Positions 25,664-34,784 of a stretch of DNA of 64,000 nucleotides are shown here, piece after piece. Within the stretch, counting starts at the first letter, position 1, and each line of letters begins with the position of its first letter. This DNA is from Pontiellaceae bacterium B12227 (lineage in GTDB: Bacteria; Verrucomicrobiota; Kiritimatiellia; Kiritimatiellales; Pontiellaceae). The position numbers and the translations under genes were made by a program. The DNA lies in NCBI GenBank assembly GCA_029432775.1, contig JAROAZ010000006.1, forward strand, positions 1 to 64,000. Reading direction: 5' to 3'. Under the pieces are notes generated by a model. It was not told the DNA's origin. It worked only from the letters and a program-made list of their open reading frames with translations, and made no database searches.

Positions 25664-25665
25664 AG

Positions 25666-25680
25666 TTCCAACCATTGGAA
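25666..25680. repeat. TTCCARNNNYTGGAA palindrome, 2 bp after the LPP20 stop
   Basis: TTCCAACCATTGGAA follows the stop at 25661-25663 by 2 bp and precedes the REP-like hairpin at 25687. Exact match. Confidence 0.9.
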
Positions 25681-25686
25681 AACAGA

Positions 25687-25907
25687 GGTGGCGACAAAGC
25701 GCCACCCTCCAATGCCAATGAACAGAAAATATCTTGTCCTGGAGGGCGATGCTTCGTCATCGCCGCTTCCTAAAAGGACCTGGCCTCGGACTTCCCAACC
25801 ACTGGAAGAAAATTAAACCAACGTGACGCGGTGGCGACAACGCGCCACCCTCCAATGCCGATGAACAGAAAACATTTTGTCCTGGAGGGCGATGCTTCGT
25901 CATCGCC
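25687..25907. repeat. Four REP-like hairpins in two ~120-bp tandem repeats
   Basis: Two similar units. Unit 1: hairpin GGTGGCG/CGCCACC with loop ACAAAG (25687-25706, then CTCCA), a 28-bp spacer, then TGGAG and hairpin GGCGATG/CATCGCC with loop CTTCGT (25740-25764). Unit 2 repeats this at 25831-25855 (loop ACAACG) and 25883-25907. Each pair is inverted, as in bacterial BIME elements. Degenerate palindrome copies follow each unit (25792-25807, 25931-25945). No gene lies here. Confidence 0.85.
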
Positions 25908-25930
25908 GATAAACGACCCGGCCTCGAATC

Positions 25931-25945
25931 TTCCAATCATTGGAA
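25931..25945. repeat. TTCCARNNNYTGGAA palindrome
   Basis: TTCCAATCATTGGAA, just downstream of the MFS gene stop (minus strand, 25949). Exact match. Confidence 0.9.
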
Positions 25946-25948
25946 AAA

Positions 25949-27250
25949 TCAGAAGCGCGGATAGCCGGTGCCGGGCAGCAGCTGCGCCTTTTTGACCACT
26001 TTGGGAACCAGCCCGATGGTTGCCAGCAAAACAAGAGTCATGCATGCGAAGGCCAGCAACAACGAGTCGTAGGCGGTAAAGGTCCGGCCCAACATCGTCC
26101 ATTCCGGGGCCAGCAGTTCCCAACTGATCGACCGCGAAACAAATAACTGCGATGCAGCAATCCCCATACTGAATAAGGTTTGGCTGACGGCCGTGGAAAG
26201 CGACTTGTTGCGAGCCGGAATCAGCTCCAGCATTTCCGAGGTCACCGCAATTCCGCTGGTAGCCGCAATCAAACTGAACATAAACATGCCTGCCCCGACC
26301 TGAACGGCCAGCGGCAATGGAATCCAGAACCGGGCCAGCATAGCGAGAATCACCAGCGTGTAACAAATGTGCGTTCCCAGGAAAACCAAACGGACCCCCC
26401 ACCGATCTACCAGCCGCCCTCCGACCAGATTGCCCGCCACACTGCCCGCAAGAAACAGCGTCCCCATCAACTGAATACGCGCGGGAGTAAAATCGAAAAC
26501 ATCTTTCTGCATCAGCCCGTACACCAACGGAATGGCAGCTGTAAAAAGTGTGATCAACAGCACATAGCTGTTGAAAGCGCCGAAGCCGGGAATGCCGAAC
26601 ACAAACTTAAGCGATTCCTTAAGGCTCGTTCTGGCCTTCGTATCCTTATGCTCCTGTTCCAGCTCGGGAATTCGGGCATACGTAAAAAACCGCACCACAT
26701 GGGCCAGGCAAACGATCCCTATAATCACCTGAAAAATGGTCATGCTTTCTGAAATCCCGAGCAACCGGGTGATTAACAGAGAGAAGATAATGCAGACTGT
26801 CATGAAGGTTACGCGCAGCCGCCCGAAAAACCGCCCGCGAATCTCGCGCGGGACAATCGGGTTCAGCAGAGCAAACCAGCTCGCACCCTGCATGGTTCCC
26901 CCGATGGAAAAAATAAGAATACCAACCGCCAGCAACACCAATGCAAGATGCGGCTCAACCCACCCGACGGCCAATACCATAAACAGACCAATGACCACCA
27001 TCCCCTGCCCAATCAGCCCTTGCCGGATCTTACCCGTTCGGTCGGCCAGAAAAGCGGACGGAATCATCAGGGCACCGCCCACCAGAGGAGGCAGTGCAAA
27101 GAGAAAGGCGATGGAAGCGTTCGAAATACCCAGCTTGGTGAAGTAGTTCAGAAAAAATCCGTTCTGATAAAAAGCCGCACTCAACATCCCGAGGCATTGG
27201 GTCAGAATGATGATATTGAACACTTTTTTTCGCTGTTGATCGGAAAGCAT
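25949..27250 (-). CDS. Major facilitator superfamily transporter
   Basis: 433 residues, 12 predicted membrane helices. The loop 2-3 signature is FLADRTGKIRQG, with a matching second-half loop (GGRLVDRWGVR). A substrate cannot be deduced. It has no operon partner. The start lacks a strong ribosome-binding site. Confidence 0.85.
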   Translation of the reverse strand: MLSDQQRKKVFNIIILTQCLGMLSAAFYQNGFFLNYFTKLGISNASIAFLFALPPLVGGALMIPSAFLADRTGKIRQGLIGQGMVVIGLFMVLAVGWVEPHLALVLLAVGILIFSIGGTMQGASWFALLNPIVPREIRGRFFGRLRVTFMTVCIIFSLLITRLLGISESMTIFQVIIGIVCLAHVVRFFTYARIPELEQEHKDTKARTSLKESLKFVFGIPGFGAFNSYVLLITLFTAAIPLVYGLMQKDVFDFTPARIQLMGTLFLAGSVAGNLVGGRLVDRWGVRLVFLGTHICYTLVILAMLARFWIPLPLAVQVGAGMFMFSLIAATSGIAVTSEMLELIPARNKSLSTAVSQTLFSMGIAASQLFVSRSISWELLAPEWTMLGRTFTAYDSLLLAFACMTLVLLATIGLVPKVVKKAQLLPGTGYPRF

Positions 27251-27368
27251 CGGAGAATGTTGTCGCCAGAGCGTTCTGCATGCAAGCCCGTTGTTTCAAA
27301 TTGGCCCCCCCCTTCAAACTTCAAGTTTCCATTTTCAAGTTTCTCCCCATTCCCCTACTGTCCACCCC

Positions 27369-28055
27369 ATGGAATCAGGACTTTATATTGTAGGCACTCC
27401 CATCGGAAATCTGGGCGACATCTCTTTCCGGGCATTGGAAACGCTGAAAGAGGCCGATCTGATCGTGGCCGAAGACACGCGCCACACGCGGCGACTGACG
27501 GATCGCTACGAGATCTCTACCCATATGATGAGCTGCCACAAGTTCAACGAAAAGCAGCGGGCCGAACAGATTATTGAACGAATTCAGGAGGGCCAGGTTG
27601 TTGCCATGGTCACGGACTCCGGCATGCCCTGCATTTCCGATCCCGGCTCCCGCGTGGTGCTGCTCTGTCAGGAATCCGGTATCCCGATCACCTCCGTCCC
27701 CGGCCCGGCGGCCGTCACAACAGCAGTGGCGCTGAGCGGATTCGGAGAACACGGTTTTATTTTTGCGGGATTTCTGCCCCATAAAAGCGGTGGGCGGAAG
27801 CGTGATTTGCTGAAATGGGCGGAAGCGGACCTCCCGGTCGTGCTCTACGAATCGCCCTACCGGCTGATCAAGGTGCTGGATGAAATTGAAACACATCTCG
27901 GTGAAGACCGAACCGTATTTGTGGCTCGCGAAATGACCAAAAAATTTGAAGAGCTCTCCACCGGAACCCCTTCTGAAATAAAATCCCGCTATGAGGGACG
28001 CACCGTTAAAGGAGAATGTGTGGTTATCATCCGGCCCGAAGGTCGTACCAGATAA
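27369..28055 (+). CDS. rsmI: 16S rRNA 2'-O-methyltransferase RsmI
   Basis: 228 residues from the ATG at 27369 (upstream in-frame sequence is low-complexity and lacks a start signal). Tetrapyrrole-methylase fold: GLYIVGTPIGNLGDISFRAL, VAEDTRHTRRL, MVTDSGMPCISDPGSRVV and SVPGPAAVTTAVALSGF. RsmI methylates C1402 of 16S rRNA. Slightly short against the ~280-residue family norm because the C-terminal extension is missing. Confidence 0.95.
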   Translation: MESGLYIVGTPIGNLGDISFRALETLKEADLIVAEDTRHTRRLTDRYEISTHMMSCHKFNEKQRAEQIIERIQEGQVVAMVTDSGMPCISDPGSRVVLLCQESGIPITSVPGPAAVTTAVALSGFGEHGFIFAGFLPHKSGGRKRDLLKWAEADLPVVLYESPYRLIKVLDEIETHLGEDRTVFVAREMTKKFEELSTGTPSEIKSRYEGRTVKGECVVIIRPEGRTR

Positions 28056-28121
28056 ACCTGCTTTTTTAATTCTTTTTCAGTGTGCAGGCCGAGCAAAATC
28101 TATGATTTTTAATTATTCGCG

Positions 28122-28149
28122 TTGAACTCCGATTCCGCAGTGCTACTAT
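28122..28149 (+). promoter_or_regulatory. Sigma-70-type promoter of the STAS/PP2C operon
   Basis: TTGAAC at 28122-28127 and TACTAT at 28144-28149, 16-bp spacer, 38 bp before the ATG at 28187. Confidence 0.55.
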
Positions 28150-28186
28150 CTCGAACGGTTCAGAGTATTTAAGGGTTAAGAGAATA

Positions 28187-28720
28187 ATGGGTTCTGGCAA
28201 TAATAGTGACAACCTAACTGCGGCATATATTGATCATATGGCGGTCATCCGGGTGGAAGGCCGTGGTTCGTTCAAGATCAGCCCCTCGATGAAGCAGTTC
28301 ATCCATCAGGTCATCGCCAAGAAATCGGCGGAGCGGATTGTGATCGATATGTCTGACTGCACCGGTATGGACAGCACGTTCATGGGGGTCATCGCCGGCC
28401 TTGCCTGCCTGATTAAAAGCAAACCCGACTTCAGATTCAAACTGATTAACCTCTCTGAAAAAAACAAGAAGCTGCTCGTTACTCTGGGAGTCGACCGGGT
28501 GGTGAACTATTCGCTCGCCTCGGACAAATCCAACGAGCTGGATAACTGCGACGTCTGCGGAGAAGCTCTTCCGGCCGACCTCAGCAACAAGTTGGAAGCG
28601 GCAAAAACAACGCTCGAAGCACACGAAACGCTTGTGGATATCAACCCCGACAACTACAACAAGTTCAAATCCGTTCTCGAATTTCTTGAGGACGATGTCC
28701 GCTCTTTGAGCAACGAATAG
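28187..28720 (+). CDS. STAS-domain anti-sigma-factor antagonist with extra C-terminal region
   Basis: 177 residues. STAS domain in residues ~8-110, with a phospho-acceptor Ser in the family-typical MDSTFMGV loop. A CDVCG pair and a helical tail follow. In RsbV/SpoIIAA systems the dephosphorylated STAS protein captures the anti-sigma kinase. It lies 7 bp upstream of a PP2C phosphatase that could dephosphorylate it. No kinase of the RsbW type is nearby. Confidence 0.85.
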   Translation: MGSGNNSDNLTAAYIDHMAVIRVEGRGSFKISPSMKQFIHQVIAKKSAERIVIDMSDCTGMDSTFMGVIAGLACLIKSKPDFRFKLINLSEKNKKLLVTLGVDRVVNYSLASDKSNELDNCDVCGEALPADLSNKLEAAKTTLEAHETLVDINPDNYNKFKSVLEFLEDDVRSLSNE

Positions 28721-28727
28721 GTTTGTC

Positions 28728-30179
28728 ATGCATGGTTTACTGATCTGGTTGACCATCTTTACAGGCACTCTTTTTCCCGTATTATGCTTTGCCATCCTTT
28801 TTCAGAATCATGGAAAGCTCCTTCGGCTTCAGCGACAGCGTGACCGGCTCCTCCAGGAAAAAGAAGCGGCTCTCGGCTTTGTAAACAGCGTGGGCGAGGT
28901 TTTCGCGGAAGCTGAGACAATCGACATGAACGTTCTGCTTTCCCGGGTACTTCACTATGCAGTACGCACCTGCAAAGCCGGCTCCGGTGCCATCTACCTC
29001 CGGAATCCGCAGACCTCCGACCTCGAAGCCCGTTCGGTTTCCGGCGTTTTCCCGCCCCCTTTCCTGACCGATGCCTCCACGCTTGGCTTCGAAAACAATA
29101 CCGCCGAGAAGCTGGAGGAAATCGTTAAAAACGAATCCATCAAACTGGGTCGCGGATTGATTGGCGAAGCCGCGGTGCTCGGCAACTCCATTCTGGTGGA
29201 AGATGCAGAGCTGGACTCCCGTGTCCCGCAGATGCTTGAAGACTTCCTGAAAATCAAGACGCTCCTGATTGTTCCCATGCGTTTTGGCAACCACACCATC
29301 GGCGTAATGGCACTGGCAAACCGAACGGATGGCGGACGTTTCTCCCTGCCGGAACTCAACCTGGCCCAGGCTTTGGCCGTGCAGGCCTCCGTGCCCATTC
29401 ATTATGCCGGCATTCAGGAAACGCTCGAAGAAAAGCGGGAACTCGACAGAGGAATGCAGATTGCCCAGCAGATTCAAAACTCCCTCCTGCCCCAGCATAT
29501 TCCCAGCTTCGAAACGGTGGATATTGCCGCTTTCAGCCAACCAGCCATGGACATCGGCGGCGACTACTACGACCTGATCCATATCGATGACCGCCACATC
29601 GGCCTCGCCATTGCTGATGTCAGTGGAAAAGGAATCGGCGGCGCACTGATGATGGCTGTCTGCCGCAGTGTAATCCGTGTGAATGCAGAGATGGTCTACG
29701 ATCCCGCCACCATGCTCACCTCCATGAATAAAACGCTCAGCAGCACGCTGGCAGAAGACATGTTCATCAGCATGCTCTATATGGTGCTGAACCTCGACAC
29801 CCATCAACTCAGCTACGCCCGCGCCGGCCACGAAGCGCCGATCATCATCCGCAATGGCGAACCGAAAGCCGAACAGGTGGAAACGGCCGGAATTGCCATT
29901 GGCCTGGTGGATAACGAAATCTTTGCGGACGTCATTGAAACGCGCAACCTATCTCTCCATCCCGGCGACCTTGTGGTGGGCTACACCGACGGTATCACCG
30001 AAGCCATGAACAGCAGTCATGAAGAATGGGGAACCGATACGCTCTCTGACTGCATTGAAAAAATGGCCAATGCCTCCGCCGGTGATCTTCTCGATAATAT
30101 TCGGAAAGAAGTCGAGGCCTTCACCGGAAATAACCGGCAGTCGGACGACATGACCATGATCGCCCTGAAGATTAGATAG
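28728..30179 (+). CDS. RsbU-type GAF-PP2C (SpoIIE) protein phosphatase
   Basis: 483 residues. One N-terminal membrane helix, a coiled coil, a GAF domain (about 60-225) and a SpoIIE-type PPM phosphatase domain. Metal-ligand motifs are IGGDYYDL, IADVSGKGIGGALMM and VGYTDGITEAMN, and the final DDMTMIALKI. It would dephosphorylate the STAS partner in response to a GAF ligand. The pair forms the input half of a partner-switching module. Confidence 0.9.
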   Translation: MHGLLIWLTIFTGTLFPVLCFAILFQNHGKLLRLQRQRDRLLQEKEAALGFVNSVGEVFAEAETIDMNVLLSRVLHYAVRTCKAGSGAIYLRNPQTSDLEARSVSGVFPPPFLTDASTLGFENNTAEKLEEIVKNESIKLGRGLIGEAAVLGNSILVEDAELDSRVPQMLEDFLKIKTLLIVPMRFGNHTIGVMALANRTDGGRFSLPELNLAQALAVQASVPIHYAGIQETLEEKRELDRGMQIAQQIQNSLLPQHIPSFETVDIAAFSQPAMDIGGDYYDLIHIDDRHIGLAIADVSGKGIGGALMMAVCRSVIRVNAEMVYDPATMLTSMNKTLSSTLAEDMFISMLYMVLNLDTHQLSYARAGHEAPIIIRNGEPKAEQVETAGIAIGLVDNEIFADVIETRNLSLHPGDLVVGYTDGITEAMNSSHEEWGTDTLSDCIEKMANASAGDLLDNIRKEVEAFTGNNRQSDDMTMIALKIR

Positions 30180-30195
30180 ACCGCATCATCCCGCC

Positions 30196-30314
30196 CGGAA
30201 GGCGGCGCTTCGTCGCCGCCGGTTTTGACAAAGCAAAACCCTCCACCTTCATCAGCTGAACCACCGGACCAACCCGACGGCCCATACCCTGGAGGGCGGT
30301 GCTTTGTCACCGCC
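30196..30314. repeat. Three REP-like hairpins
   Basis: Hairpin GGCGGCG/CGCCGCC with loop CTTCGT (30201-30220), hairpin GGTTTTG/CAAAACC with loop ACAAAG then CTCCA (30221-30245), and TGGAG plus GGCGGTG/CACCGCC with loop CTTTGT (30290-30314). The loops and leader are conserved and the stems differ but stay complementary. Confidence 0.85.
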
Positions 30315-30353
30315 GAACTCCACAGCCTTACCCCATCCACTGCGTGAAAACAG

Positions 30354-31919
30354 CTACTGCCCCTCGAACTCGAGCCGATAAAAACAGTTGGTATCTTCGG
30401 CCGCCAGCTGCACCACCAGCTTGCCGGCACTCATCTCCAGCACCTCGGGCACCGCATGGGTCCACGAGACCAGATCACTCGAGCGGAGCACACGCGACCG
30501 CATCAGTACCTGCGGATCAATCTCATAATCCAACGTAACCGCAGGACGTCCATACAAATCTTCAGAGGATTGGATGACCGGATTCGGAACGGTATTGGAG
30601 GCCAGCCACTCAGCAAACAACACCGGCTGGTTCGTGGCGCCCACCTCCGTAATCTCAAAATTAACATACACATCTTCCGCCGGCGCCGTTACCGCATCGC
30701 CGGATTGGAAAGCATGCAGGGTCACGCTTCCGGCCTCATTCGTCAACGTAAGCTGAAGTGCGGAATCAATCACCACGCCATCCGGCCCGCGTTGCACTTC
30801 CATCTGAACCGGAAGCCCCCGGCTCGAATAGGCTTTTACCTGTACCGTGTGATTTCCGGCAATCTGATTGGCCACGCTCTCAACAAAGATATGCTGCAGC
30901 TGCTCGGCCACATTAAACGAACGGAGAGCCGGCGATGCCGCAGCATAGGTTTCATTTCCGCTCTGGGAGGCCACCACCTCGACCACACCGGTTCCCGTGA
31001 AAAACAACCGGCTTCCCTGGTTGGTGGCAGGACCGGACTGCACGGCAAAAAGAACAGGAAGGCCACTATCCGCCTCCGCCGAAAGTTCCAATGATTGGAA
31101 ACTCAGTTTTTGGTGCGGAATCGGATCGAAAGCAATCGTCTGCCCGAGCCCGTCGAGGGGCGGCGCGTTCAATACACCAATGGCATCCAGGTCAAACCCC
31201 GGAGCGCCCGCACTGGCAATGGGATCATATATTGCAAACCCCTCGGCATCTCTGCTCGTACCGTCGCCGATAATGTCTACCAACCGAACATAGCCGATCG
31301 ACGAAAGGTCCAACGACTGGAAGTTGGCCTCGAATGCGGACACATAGTCGGCTGAAAGCGTGTGCGAACCGGTCAGAATGGCATCAGCCACCAATTGCAG
31401 GTCGTACAAATCGAACGGCGTTCCATAGCTTTGGGCATATTTACTCGCAAGCCCGTGAACATCCTGAGCATAGATGAACCCACCCGAACCGGCAGCCGTG
31501 TACGAAAACCCGGGGAAACGCACAAAATGAATGCCGTCGGAAGATACCTCAACATAGGCTAGCTCCAGATAATAGGCACTGAAGCTGTTTTCAAAAACAG
31601 CAAAATCCGCGCCCGGCCCATCCGAAATACCCTGCGAAAAAGTCAGTGTAATATCTCCACCCCGCCCGAGACAGACAATGTCCATCGATCCGCCAACCGC
31701 CGGCCCCAATCCCTTGATCGGAGTTTTCCATTTATCCACTACGTCAGCCCCATAGTTGACATCGGCATATCCGTCCGCCCATGCCACAAAGAGCTCATTC
31801 GTCATATGAATGGCCGTGGAGTTAGAGGTGCCCACCGGTCCGGCAAACTCATGATCCGGCCGGAAAGCAAGCGCACTGGCAGCCAGGCTCAGACCGATTA
31901 ATAGAAACAGGTTTTTCAT
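30354..31919 (-). CDS. Secreted protein of the cobalamin-riboswitch operon
   Basis: 521 residues from the ATG at 31919, which overlaps the receptor stop (TAATG). Signal peptide MKNLFLLIGLSLAASALAF. The N-terminal half has GADFAVFENSFSAYYLELAY and VEVSSDGIHFVRFPGFSY, a domain often found in surface proteins next to BtuB-like receptors. The C-terminal part carries repeated beta domains, ending in a cell-wall or matrix-type SSDLVSW segment. A role in corrinoid capture is inference from the operon. A palindrome copy (31086-31100) reads FQSLE. Confidence 0.65.
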   Translation of the reverse strand: MKNLFLLIGLSLAASALAFRPDHEFAGPVGTSNSTAIHMTNELFVAWADGYADVNYGADVVDKWKTPIKGLGPAVGGSMDIVCLGRGGDITLTFSQGISDGPGADFAVFENSFSAYYLELAYVEVSSDGIHFVRFPGFSYTAAGSGGFIYAQDVHGLASKYAQSYGTPFDLYDLQLVADAILTGSHTLSADYVSAFEANFQSLDLSSIGYVRLVDIIGDGTSRDAEGFAIYDPIASAGAPGFDLDAIGVLNAPPLDGLGQTIAFDPIPHQKLSFQSLELSAEADSGLPVLFAVQSGPATNQGSRLFFTGTGVVEVVASQSGNETYAAASPALRSFNVAEQLQHIFVESVANQIAGNHTVQVKAYSSRGLPVQMEVQRGPDGVVIDSALQLTLTNEAGSVTLHAFQSGDAVTAPAEDVYVNFEITEVGATNQPVLFAEWLASNTVPNPVIQSSEDLYGRPAVTLDYEIDPQVLMRSRVLRSSDLVSWTHAVPEVLEMSAGKLVVQLAAEDTNCFYRLEFEGQ

Positions 31920-33949
31920 TAGAACTCCCAATTCATCCCCACACGGAAACTCCGCCCGGCCCCGGGATAGAACCCGCCGTAATACGCAGAAGATGCATAG
32001 GTTTCATCCAGCACATTATCCATCAGGATATGAAGGCCCGCATGGTCGGTCAGATCCACATAAACACGAAATCCGAGCAGTCCGTAGGCATCCATTTTCC
32101 GTTCGCCGTTTTCCTGGTCCCCGCCTTGATACTGCTGCGCCACAAATGACCAGACCGCAGCAAGCCGCAGGAACTCAGCCGGTTTCAGCCAGCCCGAAAC
32201 CGTGCCGTTTGCCCAGGGCACCAGCGGCACAGAATTGCCATCATACTCACCGCCGTTCATACGGGCATCCACCACCGACCAGCGGGTCGAGGCCCCGTAC
32301 CAGCGCTCGGTATAGGCCACCTCGACCTCAGCCCCCACCCGGCGCGTTGAACCGATGTTTTCGTTGCTTTGCATCGTAATGCCGCCGACGGTTTCTGACA
32401 CAAACACAATCTCATCTTCCATAAAGCGAATAAAGGTATTGAGCGAACACAGCCAGTTCCTGTTCTGAAAACGTCCCCCCAGCTCAACCGTGTCGCTGAT
32501 TTCCGGCTCCAGCGCTTCATTGAGCGGATCAGTCAGCGGATATCCCTGATACGACGCCGACTCGTCCAGACTCGGATAATGATACCCATGGTCATAACTC
32601 AGCCAGGCCGACCAAAGCTTATTCGGTTCATACATCAGCGAGGTTTCCGCGGCCCAGCCCTGCTTTTTGATGACCCCGTCATAGGAAAGCAGCGGATCGA
32701 TATCCGGCGGATTTTTATAGTTCGGATTGGATACCGGTCCGCGGTTGGTGTTGCGAAAGGGCAGGATCTGCTCATCCACATAGTCATCGTAATCGTTGTC
32801 CGTCTGCGCATGCTCATAGCGCAACCCGCCGTTCACAGAAAACCGCCGGCTCAGTTCGCGTTGCCCGAAGAGGTAGGGCGCCAGCGTCAGTCGGCTCAAT
32901 TCCGCGTCGGAAAGAGCATAGTCGGTATTGTCCGGGTGCAGATTCGCATGCTTCACCTGATCATATCGGATATCGATCCCCGACATGATAAAAACATCTG
33001 AATCGCCCCAGCGAATCCGTGGACCGAGCGAATAGCCGGCCAGCTGATTATCTCCATACGTGCCGCCCGTCACCCAATTCCGATCCTGAAACTTCGCACC
33101 GCCGGTCAGGCGCATGCCCCCCCACTCGCGCTCCGCCTCCCAAATGGCAGAAACATGCCCCGAGGCTGCCTCTGCCAAATCGTCCGAGGAGGATTGGGTG
33201 GGATCCTGTTGCATCTCCTCATAACCCAGCGGCCCGGGAAACTCCGACTCGGAATCCGTAAACGATACCCGAAACGTCAACGTATCCAGATTGTTGATAT
33301 ACCATGCCACGCTTCCGAAAGCTGAAACGGCACGTGCTGCCGAATTCGTGCGGTAGCCATCGGAGGAAAAGCCCTGCACCCCGGCATAGAGATCCACATT
33401 GCCCACCGCCGCTCCGCTGCCGGCCGAGCCCATCTGATAACCAAAACTCCCGAGCGTGACTCCGGCTTTCAATCCGGCATCCGCTCCGCGCTTTGATGTA
33501 ATCTTAACCACGCCGCCCAGCGCATGATTACCATAAAGCACATTCTGGCCGCCGCGAATCACTTCGATCCGTTCAATATTATCCACGGGGATTTCCATCC
33601 AGCCCACGCCGCCCATATCAGGGCGGTTCATCGTGTGGCCATCGAGTGTAACCAAGGTGCGCAAATGGCTGTTTTCGCCGTAGCCTCGCATGGAAATCTG
33701 CCCGTCGAACCCGTTTCCAGTCGTGCTGCGAATCAACACATTGGCTTCATGCTGCAACAGGTCGGGAACCGATTTCGCTCCCGATTGCTCAATGGTCTGG
33801 CGGTCAATTACCGTCACATCGGCCGCCGTATCCACCGCCATCAAATCCAGATCATCCAGCCGGGGAGCCGAGACAACAATTGCCTGATTGGTTGCCGCCT
33901 GTGCAGCAACCCCCAGCAATGCCCCGACTATGCCCGACCGAATCAGCAC
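31919..33949 (-). CDS. btuB: TonB-dependent outer-membrane receptor, BtuB-like
   Basis: 676 residues. Signal peptide, then a TonB-box-like AIVVSAPRL, a plug domain (DVTVIDRQTIEQSGAKSVPD, QISMRGYGENSHLRTLVTLDG, VDNIERIEVIRGGQNVLYG) and a beta barrel ending in an aromatic residue (Phe). Control by a cobalamin riboswitch upstream supports corrinoid import. It is coupled to the secreted protein downstream and separated by 9 bp from the PEP-CTERM gene upstream. No ABC importer genes are in the window. Confidence 0.88.
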   Translation of the reverse strand: MLIRSGIVGALLGVAAQAATNQAIVVSAPRLDDLDLMAVDTAADVTVIDRQTIEQSGAKSVPDLLQHEANVLIRSTTGNGFDGQISMRGYGENSHLRTLVTLDGHTMNRPDMGGVGWMEIPVDNIERIEVIRGGQNVLYGNHALGGVVKITSKRGADAGLKAGVTLGSFGYQMGSAGSGAAVGNVDLYAGVQGFSSDGYRTNSAARAVSAFGSVAWYINNLDTLTFRVSFTDSESEFPGPLGYEEMQQDPTQSSSDDLAEAASGHVSAIWEAEREWGGMRLTGGAKFQDRNWVTGGTYGDNQLAGYSLGPRIRWGDSDVFIMSGIDIRYDQVKHANLHPDNTDYALSDAELSRLTLAPYLFGQRELSRRFSVNGGLRYEHAQTDNDYDDYVDEQILPFRNTNRGPVSNPNYKNPPDIDPLLSYDGVIKKQGWAAETSLMYEPNKLWSAWLSYDHGYHYPSLDESASYQGYPLTDPLNEALEPEISDTVELGGRFQNRNWLCSLNTFIRFMEDEIVFVSETVGGITMQSNENIGSTRRVGAEVEVAYTERWYGASTRWSVVDARMNGGEYDGNSVPLVPWANGTVSGWLKPAEFLRLAAVWSFVAQQYQGGDQENGERKMDAYGLLGFRVYVDLTDHAGLHILMDNVLDETYASSAYYGGFYPGAGRSFRVGMNWEF

Positions 33950-33958
33950 AGGTAGCTC

Positions 33959-34657
33959 CTAGCTGTTGAAAAAATATTTCCGGCGACGGCGGAACCACGC
34001 CAATCCACCGAATCCACCCATCAGTAGAATCACGGAACTCGGTTCCGGAACCGCTGCGTATACAGTACTAGTAGGAGTCCCACTATGCTCCCAATCATCT
34101 GGGCTTGTTTCTACCCACGAACCGTGGCCCCAGGCATCCCATGCGCCATCTTCGAGAATGCGTCCACTGTCACCAAAAGACTCTAATGATGGTCCGGAGG
34201 GCGATATCAACCAACTGGCAGGCAAAGAAGGCCCGCCGCCGCTGATCTGGATGGGATCCCCGCCAGGACCAAACGGGATGGAATCGCCGGCAAAACCGCC
34301 GTCAATATAATACCCCCAGGTTGTACTGGAATGCGCAACCGAACCTGCTGTGTAACTGATGGAGGAGATCAGGAAACCGCTCGCAGCAGTTCCTTCATAA
34401 ACAACATCGAGGTTTGAATCAGCCGCAGCGATATCCAATAGCATATTCGCTCCAGATGCTGCACCGTCCCAACGGTATCCCCATGCAAAACTTTCAACAG
34501 TCTCTCCGTCATGGAAATCCAGCACCAAAGCAGCTGAATTGGCACCACTACCGGCCCAGAAGATGATATCGCTGGTCTCCGTCACAATCCCTGCAACGGA
34601 AGAGAGCGTGCTACCTAACAAAAAGAGCATCCCAGATGCTACATACTTAACGTTCAT
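33959..34657 (-). CDS. PEP-CTERM protein, first gene of the cobalamin-riboswitch operon
   Basis: 232 residues from the ATG at 34657 (GGAAA upstream; longer frame runs into the terminator). Signal peptide, beta-rich ectodomain, then a PEP-CTERM tail: VPEPSSVILLMGGFGGLAWF followed by RRRRK. PEP-CTERM tails are recognised by an exosortase, which is not encoded in the window. The protein is probably surface-attached. Its position behind a B12 riboswitch and before a BtuB-like receptor suggests a corrinoid-related function. The family is not recognised further. Confidence 0.8.
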   Translation of the reverse strand: MNVKYVASGMLFLLGSTLSSVAGIVTETSDIIFWAGSGANSAALVLDFHDGETVESFAWGYRWDGAASGANMLLDIAAADSNLDVVYEGTAASGFLISSISYTAGSVAHSSTTWGYYIDGGFAGDSIPFGPGGDPIQISGGGPSLPASWLISPSGPSLESFGDSGRILEDGAWDAWGHGSWVETSPDDWEHSGTPTSTVYAAVPEPSSVILLMGGFGGLAWFRRRRKYFFNS

Positions 34658-34724
34658 TTCATTTCCTTTTGCCCGTAAATCGCGGGCTTTCATTGATTTA
34701 ATAATCCCCCTCCCGTCTGGGCAC

Positions 34725-34752
34725 AAAAAAAACGCCCGGAGGTCCCCGGACG
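34725..34752 (-). terminator. Terminator of the cobalamin riboswitch expression platform
   Basis: Minus strand: stem CGTCCGG with CCGGGCG (one G-T pair), then eight T. It lies between aptamer and the PEP-CTERM start, so control is by premature termination. Confidence 0.75.
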
Positions 34753-34784
34753 CATGATCCGTTGATCCCCCTTTAGTGCGAAAG

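Noticed and set aside
28782..29831. Minus-strand frame opposite the PP2C phosphatase gene
   Set aside because: The phosphatase has all its catalytic motifs, so the opposite frame is a shadow.
34658..34726. N-terminal extension of the PEP-CTERM protein to the ATG at 34726
   Set aside because: It would start inside the riboswitch terminator; the ATG at 34657 has a ribosome-binding site and gives a normal signal peptide.
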